From NCBI RefSeq assembly GCF_022829605.1, contig NZ_JAKSYD010000047.1, positions 1-39,018 on the forward strand: 39,018 bases of DNA, written 5' to 3'. A program made the translations under genes and the position numbers. Origin of the DNA: Methylobacterium sp. E-065 (GTDB lineage: Bacteria > Pseudomonadota > Alphaproteobacteria > Rhizobiales > Beijerinckiaceae). Of the stretch, positions 1 through 8,142 are shown in pieces. Under the pieces are notes generated by a model. The model saw nothing but the letters and a program-made list of their open reading frames with translations, made no database searches and was not told where the DNA came from. The stretch's first letter is position 1; the number at the start of each line of letters is the position of its first letter.

Positions 1-2762
1 GGATCGTGGTCGATCTCTCACGGCACATGAACCGCATCCTCGCGATCAACCCAGTGCGCGGCACGGCGCGCGTCGAGGCGGGGGTAGTGAAGGACCAGCT
101 CAACGCGGCTCTGGCGGAGTATGGCCTGTTCTTCGCGCCCGAACTCTCGACCTCGAACCGCGCCACCATCGGCGGGATGATCTCCACCGATGCCTGCGGC
201 CAGGGCTCCTGCCTCTACGGAAAGACCCGCAACCACGTTCTCGCCCTCACCACGGTGCTCGCCGACGGGACGGTCTGGCATTCCGAACCCCTCGACGCAG
301 CCGGGCTGCAGGCCGCCCAAGGCCAGCCCGGTCTCGCGGGCGCCATCCACCGGGAGGTGGATCGGCTCCAGCGCGAGAATGCGGACCTGATCGAAGAGAC
401 TTTCCCGCCGCTGAACCGCTGCCTCACCGGCTACGATCTCGCCCATCTGCGCCGCACGGACGGGTGCTTCGACCTCAACGCCGTGCTGTGCGGCTCGGAG
501 GGGACGCTGGGCTTCCTTGCCGAGGCGACGCTCAATGTCCTGCCGCTGCCGAGCCACATGGCGCTGGTGAACCTCCGCTACGACAGCTTCGACGCGGCCC
601 TGCGGGATGCGCGGACGCTCGTGGCCTCCGGGGCGGCCTCGGTCGAGACGGTGGATTCCAAGGTGCTGGGGCTCGCCCAGGAGGACCCGATCTGGGAGGG
701 CGTCGCCGCCTACTTCCCAGAGGATGCGTGCGAGCGAGCCCGGGGCGTCAACCTCATTGAGTTTGTCGGCGACGGCTCTGACGCGGTCGAGGCGGCGCTC
801 GCCCGTCTCACGGCGGCCCTGGACGCGGATGGCCAAGTCCATGGCCGGCGGGGCTACACGGTGGCTCGGGGCGAGGCAGAGGTCGGTCGCGTGTGGGCGA
901 TGCGCAAGAAGGCGGTCGGCCTCTTGGGCAACACCAAGGGCGACCGGCGACCCGTCGCCTTCGTGGAGGACACCGCCGTCCCGCCGGAGCACCTCGCCGA
1001 TTATATTGCGGAATTCCGCGACGCCCTCGATCGGCGCGGGCTCGATTACGGCATGTTCGGCCACGTCGATGCCGGCGTGCTCCATGTCCGCCCGGCTATC
1101 GACATGAAGGCGCCTGGCGCGGAGGCGCTGGTCCGCGCCGTTACAGAGGATGTCGTCGCCCTGACGCAGCGCTATCGCGGTCTGCTCTGGGGTGAGCACG
1201 GCAAGGGTGTGCGCTCCGAGTTCTCGCCTCGGTTCTTCGGCCCGCTCTACCCAGTGCTCCAGGCGGTCAAATCCGCCTTCGACCCACGCAACCAGTTCAA
1301 TCCCGGCAAGATCGCCGCCCCCGAGGGCGCCGCGCTCCTGACCGTGGACGGCGTGCCGACCAAGGGCGCGCGGGACCGCGCGATCCCCGAGACCGTCCGG
1401 GCCGGCTACGACGAGGCACTCCATTGCAATGGCAACGGCGCCTGCTTCACCTGGGACCCCGACGAGGCGATGTGCCCGTCCTGGAAGGGGACCCGCGAGC
1501 GGCGGCACTCGCCCAAGGGTCGAGCCCAGCTTATGCGCGAGTGGCTGCGCCGGCTCACCGTCGAAGGCCGCGACCCGCTCAGCGAGGCGAAGCGCCTGCG
1601 CGCCCGGCCGGGTTGGCTCGCCTTCCCCGCCCGTCTCGCCGCGACCCTGCGGCGGCGGGGGGACTTCTCCCACGAGGTCCACGAGGCGATGGCCGGTTGC
1701 CTCGCCTGCAAATCCTGCACGGGGGCCTGCCCGATCAAGGTCGATGTCCCGACCTTCCGGGCGAAGTTCCTCGAACTCTATCACGGCCGCTATCTGCGGC
1801 CCCTGCGCCACTATGTGGTCGCCGCGCTGGAGACCGCGGTGCCGCTGCTGGCAAAGGCGCCGCGGCTCGCGAATGCGGCGACATCCCTCGGGCTCTCGCG
1901 GGCGGTCGGGCTGGTCCACGTCCCGCAGCTGTCGAGCCTCGACCTGCCCGAGGAACTCGGCCGCCGCGGGGTGGCGCTGGCCGAGGCACGAACCCTGGCC
2001 CGCCTCCCGGAGGCCGAGCGCCTGACAAGCGTCATCGTCGTGCAGGACGCCTTCACCAGCCACTACGACACGTCCGTCCTCCTCGCCCTCCTCGACCTGC
2101 TGATCGGGCTCGGGCTGCGGCCCTGGCTCGCGCCCTACCGCCCGAACGGCAAGCCGCTGCACGTCCATGGCTTCCTCGGCCGGTTCGGACGTCTGGCGGC
2201 GGCCAATGCCGACGGTCTCGACCGCCTCGCCGAGACCGGAATCGCCCTCGTCGGCCTCGACCCGTCGATGACGCTCACCTACCGCTCCGAGTATCGGCAG
2301 GCCCTGCCGGGGCGGGACCTACCGCAGGTCCTCCTCGTCCAGGAATGGCTCGCCGGCCGCCTCGATGGCATCCGTCCGGCCTCCGAGACCGAGACCTTCT
2401 GGCTCCTGCCTCACTGCACCGAGCGAGCGACGGCACAGCCAGCGCTCGCCGACTGGGCCGAAGTCTTCGCCGCCCTGGGCCTGCGCCTGTCGGTGCTGCC
2501 CTCCGGCTGCTGCGGCATGGCCGGCACCTACGGCCACGAGGCCGAGCATCGGGCGATGTCGGAGCGGATCTACGGCCTCAGCTGGGCCGGACACGTCGCC
2601 GGGATGGGCCGGTCCGGCCGCTTGCTCGCCGACGGCTATTCCTGCCGCTCGCAGGTGAAGCTCGTCGATGGCCTGCGCCTGCCGCACCCCGTCGAGATCC
2701 TTCGCGATCATCTCGCCGCCGGCCCAGTGACCGGTCGGCGGACCACCCCCCTCCCCGCATAG
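1..2762 (+). CDS. FAD-binding and [4Fe-4S] 2-hydroxyacid dehydrogenase (YdiJ/D-lactate dehydrogenase-like), 5' partial
   Basis: The reading frame is open at the left edge, so the true start lies outside the window; 919 in-frame codons remain against roughly 1000 residues for YdiJ-type fusions. The N-terminal part is a PCMH-type FAD-binding domain (motif GGMISTDACGQGS near residue 58, counted from the GTG at 6), followed by an FAD-oxidase C-terminal domain ending near residue 435 (RNQFNPGKI). Two ferredoxin-like cysteine clusters follow, near residue 474 (CNGNGACF) and near 565 (CLACKSCTGACP), then a CCG-type Fe-S domain with SGCCGMAG near 835. Family members oxidise D-2-hydroxyacids such as D-lactate or D-2-hydroxyglutarate and pass electrons to the respiratory chain. 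It is the first visible gene of a plus-strand operon, 18 bases before the next gene. The substrate cannot be read from the sequence; the neighbours suggest a hydroxy-carboxylic acid. Confidence 0.9.
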   Translation, partial: IVVDLSRHMNRILAINPVRGTARVEAGVVKDQLNAALAEYGLFFAPELSTSNRATIGGMISTDACGQGSCLYGKTRNHVLALTTVLADGTVWHSEPLDAAGLQAAQGQPGLAGAIHREVDRLQRENADLIEETFPPLNRCLTGYDLAHLRRTDGCFDLNAVLCGSEGTLGFLAEATLNVLPLPSHMALVNLRYDSFDAALRDARTLVASGAASVETVDSKVLGLAQEDPIWEGVAAYFPEDACERARGVNLIEFVGDGSDAVEAALARLTAALDADGQVHGRRGYTVARGEAEVGRVWAMRKKAVGLLGNTKGDRRPVAFVEDTAVPPEHLADYIAEFRDALDRRGLDYGMFGHVDAGVLHVRPAIDMKAPGAEALVRAVTEDVVALTQRYRGLLWGEHGKGVRSEFSPRFFGPLYPVLQAVKSAFDPRNQFNPGKIAAPEGAALLTVDGVPTKGARDRAIPETVRAGYDEALHCNGNGACFTWDPDEAMCPSWKGTRERRHSPKGRAQLMREWLRRLTVEGRDPLSEAKRLRARPGWLAFPARLAATLRRRGDFSHEVHEAMAGCLACKSCTGACPIKVDVPTFRAKFLELYHGRYLRPLRHYVVAALETAVPLLAKAPRLANAATSLGLSRAVGLVHVPQLSSLDLPEELGRRGVALAEARTLARLPEAERLTSVIVVQDAFTSHYDTSVLLALLDLLIGLGLRPWLAPYRPNGKPLHVHGFLGRFGRLAAANADGLDRLAETGIALVGLDPSMTLTYRSEYRQALPGRDLPQVLLVQEWLAGRLDGIRPASETETFWLLPHCTERATAQPALADWAEVFAALGLRLSVLPSGCCGMAGTYGHEAEHRAMSERIYGLSWAGHVAGMGRSGRLLADGYSCRSQVKLVDGLRLPHPVEILRDHLAAGPVTGRRTTPLPA

Positions 2763-2780
2763 ACCCTCAAGGAGCACGTC

Positions 2781-3689
2781 ATGGCAGACCGCACGCAATT
2801 CCGTTTGGGCCTCGTCGGCTACGGTGAAGTAGGCAGCACGCTCGGCGCCGGACTGCGCGGCGCCGGGCTCGAATCGATCGCCTGCTACGACAAGTATGCG
2901 TTCGAGGGCCCCTTCGCCGACCTCATCCAGGCGCGGGCGAAGGAGGCCGGCGTGACCCTCGTTCGCTCGAACGCGGAACTCGCCGACGCCGCCGACCTGA
3001 TCGTTGGCGTCACGCCCGGCGCCGCTTCGCTGGAGAGCGCCGACGCCTTCGCCCCCGTGCTCTCGAACCGCCACACCTTCCTCGACTTCGCCTCTGCCAC
3101 GCCGAAGATCAAGCAGGGCGTCGCGAGCAAGCTTGAGGCGACCGGCGCGCTGCTCGGCGACTGCTCGATCGAAGGGACCCCCCTGCACGGCTACTCCATG
3201 CGGATGCTGTCGAGCGGCCCGGCCGGCGAGCGCGTGTGCGATCTGCTGAACCCATGGGGCATGCAGATCGCGTACACGGGGCCAGTGCTCGGCACCGCCT
3301 CGGGGATCAAGATTATCCGCTCGGTCCTCATCAAGGGGATCGAGGCGCTCACCGACGAGATGCTGCTCGCCGCCCATCAGTACGGGATCGACGAGGTCGT
3401 CCTCGCCTCGGCCTCCAAGACCCTCGCCCGGCCGTGGATGGACACGGTCCAGAGCCTGACCCCGTCGGGGGTGATCCACGCCAAGCGTCGGGCCGAGGAG
3501 CTGGAGATGTCGGCCGACGCCGTCGCCGATGCCGGGGTCGAGCCGATCATGGCCCGCGCGGTGGCCCAGCGCCTGCGCTGGAAGGAAAGCCTCGGCCTCA
3601 AGGATCACTTCAAGGGCGTCGTCCCCCGGACCTACCAAGAAGCCCTGGAAGCCATGGTGCTCAAGGCCGGCCTGAAGCGCGTCCTCTGA
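2781..3689 (+). CDS. NAD(P)-dependent oxidoreductase, 6PGDH-like N-domain with DUF1932 C-domain
   Basis: This 302-residue protein starts at an ATG preceded by a clear ribosome site (AAGGAG, about 7 bases upstream). The N-terminus carries a Rossmann nucleotide-binding fold (GLVGYGEVGSTLGAGL, residues about 10-25) like 3-hydroxyisobutyrate and 6-phosphogluconate dehydrogenases. The C-terminal half is helical and contains GIKIIRSVLIKGIEAL near residue 174; the lysine in that helix matches the catalytic lysine of the beta-hydroxyacid dehydrogenase family. DUF1932 proteins are NAD(P)-dependent oxidoreductases of mostly unknown substrate. Position between a flavin hydroxyacid dehydrogenase and an RraA-type aldolase suggests it oxidises or reduces a hydroxyacid intermediate of the same pathway. 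Fold assignment is firm; the reaction is inference. Confidence 0.87.
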   Translation: MADRTQFRLGLVGYGEVGSTLGAGLRGAGLESIACYDKYAFEGPFADLIQARAKEAGVTLVRSNAELADAADLIVGVTPGAASLESADAFAPVLSNRHTFLDFASATPKIKQGVASKLEATGALLGDCSIEGTPLHGYSMRMLSSGPAGERVCDLLNPWGMQIAYTGPVLGTASGIKIIRSVLIKGIEALTDEMLLAAHQYGIDEVVLASASKTLARPWMDTVQSLTPSGVIHAKRRAEELEMSADAVADAGVEPIMARAVAQRLRWKESLGLKDHFKGVVPRTYQEALEAMVLKAGLKRVL

Positions 3690-3722
3690 GCCCCATTACC
3701 CCGCATCGAAGGACGAACAGTC

Positions 3723-4397
3723 ATGGCCATCGGTTTCAAGATCCATCCGCGCACCCGCACGGTCGATTCCGCCACCGTCGAGAAGTTCAAGGGCATCGCG
3801 GTCGCCAACATCAGCGACTCCATGAGCCGCATGAGCCACGGCGGCGCGCGGATCCGCCCGCTCCATGCCGGGGGAGTGCTCTGCGGCGTCGCCCTCACCG
3901 TGCGGGCGCGCCCCGGCGACAATCTACTGATCCACGCAGCCCTCAACCGCGCGAAGCCCGGCGACGTGCTCGTCGTCGATGGCGACGGCGACCTGACGAA
4001 TGCCCTGATGGGCGAGCTCATGCTCTCCCACGCGCAGCAGATCGGCGTGGCCGGCGTCGTCCTAAACGGCGCGGTGCGCGACTACGGCTGGATCCGCTCC
4101 AACGCGTTCCCTGTCTTCGCCGCCGGCGTCACCCATCGCGGCCCCTACAAGAACGGGCCGGGCGAGATGAACGCCACCATCGCCATCGAGGGCATGGTGA
4201 TCGAGCCCGGCGACCTGATCGTCGGCGACGATGACGGCTTCGTCTGCGTGCCGTTCGACCAGACCGAGTTGGTCTTCGCCTCCGCCGACAAGAAGCAGCA
4301 GGGCGAGGCCAAGACTATGGCGGCAATAAAAGCCGGCACCGTCGACCGCTCCTGGGTCGAACGCGCTCTCGCGGAGTCGGGCTGCGAGGGGATCTGA
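3723..4397 (+). CDS. RraA-family protein, likely 4-hydroxy-4-methyl-2-oxoglutarate-type aldolase
   Basis: The 224-residue product matches the RraA/LigK-like fold across its length. The metal and substrate-binding motif is present as GVVLNGAVRDYGWI, with Arg119 and Asp120 at the positions used by class II pyruvate aldolases for substrate and divalent-metal binding; a glycine-rich segment (GELMLSHAQQIGVAG) lies before it. Such enzymes cleave 4-hydroxy-4-methyl- or 4-carboxy-4-hydroxy-2-oxoadipate-type acids to pyruvate plus a second oxoacid, or decarboxylate oxaloacetate. Family members are also annotated as regulators of ribonuclease E, but the retained RD pair and the catabolic neighbours favour an aldolase. 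It sits 33 bases after the dehydrogenase gene. A 132-base gap with a repeat separates it from the transporter gene downstream. Confidence 0.85.
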   Translation: MAIGFKIHPRTRTVDSATVEKFKGIAVANISDSMSRMSHGGARIRPLHAGGVLCGVALTVRARPGDNLLIHAALNRAKPGDVLVVDGDGDLTNALMGELMLSHAQQIGVAGVVLNGAVRDYGWIRSNAFPVFAAGVTHRGPYKNGPGEMNATIAIEGMVIEPGDLIVGDDDGFVCVPFDQTELVFASADKKQQGEAKTMAAIKAGTVDRSWVERALAESGCEGI

Positions 4398-4399
4398 CC

Positions 4400-4510
4400 A
4401 GCCTCGCCGTCCCTGCCAGCCCAGCGAAGCAATCCAGGGACGTGCCACGTCTGGGACTGTTCCGCTGTCCAGCGCGGCTTCGCTCACGCTCGCAATGACG
4501 ACGCAACAAG
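4400..4510. repeat. Dispersed palindromic intergenic repeat (TCATTGCGAGCG...AGCGAAGCAATCCAGG type)
   Basis: The only sizeable gap inside the first operon is filled with repeat-like sequence. On the minus strand it contains TCATTGCGAGCG, GAGCGAAGC and GGATTGCTTCGCTGG, words I associate with dispersed intergenic elements in alphaproteobacteria (recognised from memory, not searched). It can fold: CGTCCCTG at 4408-4415 pairs perfectly with CAGGGACG at 4435-4442. It may act as an mRNA processing or attenuation element between rraA and the MFS gene. Confidence 0.6.
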
Positions 4511-4529
4511 ACAACCGGGAGGACGGCAC

Positions 4530-5849
4530 GTGAGCATCACAGAGCAAACCAAGCATCCGCTCGAGGCGGCGACCATGCGCCGGGTCATCGTCCGGCTCGT
4601 GCCGTTCCTGATGCTCTGCTATTTCTGCGCCCTGCTCGACCGCGTGAACGTGGGCTTCGCCGCCCTGCAGATGAACAAGGATCTCGGGCTTACGCCCGCA
4701 ATGTTCGGGTTCGGGGCGAGCCTGTTCTTCATCTCATACTTTCTTGTTGAGGTGCCGAGCAATCTTGCCCTGCAGAAGGTCGGCGCGCGGCGCTGGATCG
4801 CCCGGATCATGATCACCTGGGGCTTCGTCACGATGGGCATGGCCCTCGTGATCGGTCCCCATTCCCTCTACGTGATGCGCTTCATCCTCGGGGCGGCCGA
4901 GGCCGGATTCTTCCCCGGGGCGATCCTCTACCTGACTTACTGGCTGCCGAGCGCGTACCGGGCGCGGATCATGGCAACCTTCACGGTCTCGATCCCGCTC
5001 GCGACCTTCCTCGGCTCGCCCCTCTCGGTGACGCTCCTTGAACTCGACGGCGCGCTCGGCCTCAAGGGCTGGCAGTGGCTGTTCGTACTGGAGGGCCTGC
5101 CTACGATCATCCTCGGAATCGCCTGCCTGTTCGTGCTGACCGATCGGCCCCGCGAGGCCCGCTGGTTGAAGGACGAGGAGCGCGCGTGGCTCGTCGGCCG
5201 CCTCGATGAGGAAGCGGGCAAGCGCAAGCCCATCGGGCACATCTCCCTCTGGCAGCTGGCCCGCAACAAGTACTTCCTGACCATGGCGCTGGTCTGCTCC
5301 GGCGCCTCGGCGACGGGCAGCGTCTTGTCGGTTTGGCAACCGCAGATGATCAAGTCCTTCGGGCTCACCAATCTGCAAACCGGCTTCGTCAATGCGATCC
5401 CCTACGGCTTCGCCACGATCCTCATGGTGCTCTGGGGCCGCCACTCTGACCGGCACAGCGAGCGACGCTGGCACACGGCGATCCCGCTACTGCTCGCGGC
5501 CTTCGGCCTGTCCTACCTCAACCTCACTGGCGGCATCGTCACCGCCATCCTGGCCGTGACCTTTGCCCTCGTCGGTGCCTATTCCTTCAAGGGGCCGTTC
5601 TGGGCGCTCTCCGCCGGGTGGCTCTCGCCGGGGACGCTGGCGGCCGGTCTTGCGGGCATCAACGCGATCTCGAACCTGATCGGCGGCGGCCTGATGGTGA
5701 ACGTGGTCGGCTTGGTGAAGGACGCCACCGGCAGCTTCCCCCTCGGCATGCTCCCCGTCGCCGCGCTGGATGCCGCCGCCGCGATCAGCGTGATCCTGAT
5801 CAGCCGCGCCCATGCCCGCGAGACGCAGGGCGCGGCGCTGCCTGCCTGA
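4530..5849 (+). CDS. MFS transporter, anion:cation symporter (ACS) type
   Basis: The 439-residue protein starts at GTG, with GGGAGG about 7 bases upstream. It has the usual 12 hydrophobic segments in two halves. The first segment contains LCYFCALLDRVNVGFAALQM, typical of the tartrate/phthalate/glucarate branch (ACS family) of the major facilitator superfamily. A cytoplasmic loop with the basic stretch DEEAGKRKPIGH separates the halves, and LWGRHSDRHSERRWH is the second copy of the G-x-x-x-D-R loop motif. ACS carriers bring organic anions such as tartrate, phthalate, galactarate or hydroxy acids into the cytoplasm by proton symport. It probably imports the substrate of the surrounding enzymes. 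The next gene begins 35 bases later. Confidence 0.9.
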   Translation: MSITEQTKHPLEAATMRRVIVRLVPFLMLCYFCALLDRVNVGFAALQMNKDLGLTPAMFGFGASLFFISYFLVEVPSNLALQKVGARRWIARIMITWGFVTMGMALVIGPHSLYVMRFILGAAEAGFFPGAILYLTYWLPSAYRARIMATFTVSIPLATFLGSPLSVTLLELDGALGLKGWQWLFVLEGLPTIILGIACLFVLTDRPREARWLKDEERAWLVGRLDEEAGKRKPIGHISLWQLARNKYFLTMALVCSGASATGSVLSVWQPQMIKSFGLTNLQTGFVNAIPYGFATILMVLWGRHSDRHSERRWHTAIPLLLAAFGLSYLNLTGGIVTAILAVTFALVGAYSFKGPFWALSAGWLSPGTLAAGLAGINAISNLIGGGLMVNVVGLVKDATGSFPLGMLPVAALDAAAAISVILISRAHARETQGAALPA

Positions 5850-5884
5850 ACCACAATCCCTACTCCTGCCCCCGAGGACACGCG

Positions 5885-6805
5885 ATGTCGTTCTTCGCTC
5901 CCCCGCCGACCGTGACGGCCGAGGTGTTCACGCGCCTGCCCGATCGCTTCCGCCAAGCACGACCGACCGCCTGGGCGAACGCCAACCGGGGCGGCCACTC
6001 GATCGATTCCTTCCTCGAGGGCCCGGTCTTCGATCGGGCCGGCCGCCTCTACGTGACCGACATTCCGTTCGGCCGGATCTTCTGCATCGACCAAGCCGGC
6101 GCGTGGGAACTCGTCGCCGAATACGATGGGTGGCCGAACGGCATGAAGATCCACCGAGACGGCCGGATCTTTATCACCTGCTACAAGCGCGGCCTGATGC
6201 TTCTCGACCCCGAGACCGGGGCGGTGACGCCGTTCCTGGAGACGGCGGGCTCGGAGGGGTTCCGCGGGGTCAACGACCTGACCTTCGCCAAGAACGGCGA
6301 CGTCTACTTCACCGACCAGGGCCAGACCGGGCTGCAGGATCCGACTGGCCGAGTCTACCGCCTGCGCCCCTCCGGCGAGCTGACCTGCCTCGTCGACACA
6401 GTGCCGAGCCCGAACGGCATCGTCATCGACGATGCCATGGGCAGCCTGTTCATCGCCGTGACCCGCTCCCAACAGATCTGGCGGGTGCCCCTCAATACCA
6501 GCGGCCTCGTCGCCAAGGTCGGCGTATTCGCGCAGCTGCATGGCGGGCTGGGCGGCCCGGACGGCATCGCGCTCGATGCCGAGGGCTGCCTGATCGTCGC
6601 CCATACCGGGTTCGGATCGATCTGGCGCCTCTCGTCAGTCGCCGAGCCGCTGCTGCGGGTGAAGTCCCCCGCCGGGATCTCGACCACCAACGTCGCTTAT
6701 GGCGGCCCGGACGGAGCGACCCTGTTCATCACCGAATCCCAGACCGGCAGCATCCTCACAGTTCGGATGCCGGCCCCCGGTCAGACCCTCTTCTCGCACC
6801 ACTGA
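5885..6805 (+). CDS. SMP-30/gluconolactonase/LRE family lactonase
   Basis: The frame is open further upstream, but that part overlaps the transporter gene, so I place the start at the ATG at 5885, giving 306 residues. It is a six-bladed beta-propeller of the SMP-30/gluconolactonase family. The residues expected to hold the divalent metal are present: Glu45 (LEGPVF), Asn130 (GVNDLTF), Asn177 (SPNGIV) and Asp226 (GGPDGIALD). Relatives hydrolyse sugar-acid lactones to the free acids. No signal peptide is visible, so it should be cytoplasmic, unlike the amidohydrolase that follows 13 bases later. Together with the dehydrogenases it suggests oxidation of an aldose or hydroxyacid through a lactone intermediate. 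Confidence 0.9.
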   Translation: MSFFAPPPTVTAEVFTRLPDRFRQARPTAWANANRGGHSIDSFLEGPVFDRAGRLYVTDIPFGRIFCIDQAGAWELVAEYDGWPNGMKIHRDGRIFITCYKRGLMLLDPETGAVTPFLETAGSEGFRGVNDLTFAKNGDVYFTDQGQTGLQDPTGRVYRLRPSGELTCLVDTVPSPNGIVIDDAMGSLFIAVTRSQQIWRVPLNTSGLVAKVGVFAQLHGGLGGPDGIALDAEGCLIVAHTGFGSIWRLSSVAEPLLRVKSPAGISTTNVAYGGPDGATLFITESQTGSILTVRMPAPGQTLFSHH

Positions 6806-6818
6806 ACGGACCGGACGG

Positions 6819-7760
6819 ATGACCTCCTCGCTCACCCGCCGCGCGCATCTAGCGGCCCTAATGGGCGCCGCTGCCGTGAGCGCCGGGTTGCGCCCGGCTC
6901 TCGCCCAGACCGTGCCCTGGTCCTCGGGCACGGACCGGCCGACTTTTGCCGTGCCGCCGGGCGCCACCGACTGCCACCACCACATCTACGATGCGCAGTT
7001 CCCGGCCGCGCCCGGCGCCAGCTTGCGGCCGCCGGATGCGAGTATCGCCGATTACCGCCTCCTGATGCAGCGCCTCGGCATCAGCCGGCACGTCGTGGTG
7101 CAGCCCTCCACCTACGGGGTCGACAACAGCCTCCTCGTCCAGTCCGTGAAGGCATTCGGGCCGGCTGCTCGGGGCGTCGCGATGCTCGATGCCTCGGTGG
7201 CGCCCGAGGAGCTGAAGCGCCTCGACGGGGCCGGCATCCGCGGCGTGCGGTTCGGGACGCGCCTACCCGGCGGAGCACCGATCGCCGACCTAGCGCAGGT
7301 CGCCCGCAAGATCGCCGATTTCGGCTGGCACATCGTGCTGGTCGCCGACGGCGACAAGATCGTGGAGCTGGCCGACACCCTGAAGGACCTGCCGGTGCCG
7401 GTCGTGTTCGACCATATGGGCCATCTGCCCGAGCCAGCCGGCCCGGACCATCCGGGCTTCAAGGTAATTGCCGACCTGATCGACAAGCACGGCGCCTGGG
7501 TGAAGCTCACCGGCGCCTACCTTCTCTCGAAGGTCGGGCCGCCGAGCTATGCCGACCGGAGCCGCCTCGCCCGCGCCTACGTGCAGCTCGCCCCCGAGCG
7601 CCTTGTCTGGGGCAGCGACTGGCCGCACCCGACCGCCCCCGCCAACGCGAAGCCGGACGATGCCGTGCTCCTTGACCTTCTAGCGGACTGGGCTCCCGAA
7701 GAGGCGGTGCGGAACCGGATCCTCGTCGCCAATCCGGCCAAGCTCTACGGGTTCGGCTGA
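6819..7760 (+). CDS. Tat-exported amidohydrolase (2-pyrone-4,6-dicarboxylate lactonase-like)
   Basis: I chose the ATG at 6819 because it exposes a twin-arginine signal (LTRRAHLAALMGAAAVSAGL, cleavage probably after ALA near residue 30); the open frame upstream overlaps the previous gene. The 313-residue product is an amidohydrolase_2 TIM barrel. It shows DCHHHIYD (His53-His55) at the first strand, VFDHMGH near residue 198 and WGSDWPHP with Asp267 at the last strand, the metal and catalytic positions of LigI-type lactonases. Known LigI is cytoplasmic and hydrolyses 2-pyrone-4,6-dicarboxylate; export here suggests lactone hydrolysis in the periplasm before uptake by the MFS carrier. It is the last gene of the operon. 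Substrate is inference. Confidence 0.87.
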   Translation: MTSSLTRRAHLAALMGAAAVSAGLRPALAQTVPWSSGTDRPTFAVPPGATDCHHHIYDAQFPAAPGASLRPPDASIADYRLLMQRLGISRHVVVQPSTYGVDNSLLVQSVKAFGPAARGVAMLDASVAPEELKRLDGAGIRGVRFGTRLPGGAPIADLAQVARKIADFGWHIVLVADGDKIVELADTLKDLPVPVVFDHMGHLPEPAGPDHPGFKVIADLIDKHGAWVKLTGAYLLSKVGPPSYADRSRLARAYVQLAPERLVWGSDWPHPTAPANAKPDDAVLLDLLADWAPEEAVRNRILVANPAKLYGFG

Positions 7761-8142
7761 ACGGATGAGGAGGATTGGCTCCGAGCAAGAGACTTTAGAT
7801 GATGTCCGCTTCTAGCAGTTGTCTAAGCCGTCTGGGGCGAGCGAGGCGGGCGCAAAGCTAAACGGCTGGTTTTGCGCAGGTTGGCGATCCGACATGGCGT
7901 AGTCCGGCCTTAAGCGAACTGGCCGCTTCGGACTAGAACGACCGAAGAGCAGACAGCCTCCTTTCAACCGAGGCCGTGTGAGAACGCAGATCATTCAGGG
8001 TCTGGAGATTGGAGCATTCGCGCGCAACATGACTTGGACCAGGCCGTGTTCCGATGTGATTGTTCAACACGCAACGTGAACGTTTCAGCAGTTTGCAGCA
8101 TGTCGGTTCAAACCATGCGTTGCCGCTTTTTTGCAGCATGCT
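7761..8142. other. Intergenic spacer with a diverged dispersed repeat
   Basis: This 382-base gap separates the catabolic operon from the convergent dehydrogenase gene. No ORF here is convincing. The segment 7868-7932 aligns without gaps to 18890-18954, at 48 of 65 positions by my hand count; both begin GGTTTTGCGC. It therefore holds an old copy of the repeat family also seen at 18820-18985 and 23640-23760. No clear terminator was seen. Confidence 0.55.

Noticed and set aside
2319..3638. 439-codon minus-strand frame
   Set aside because: It lies opposite the Fe-S dehydrogenase and DUF1932 genes, is rich in Gly, Arg, Ala and Glu as GC-rich antisense frames are, and shows no domain.
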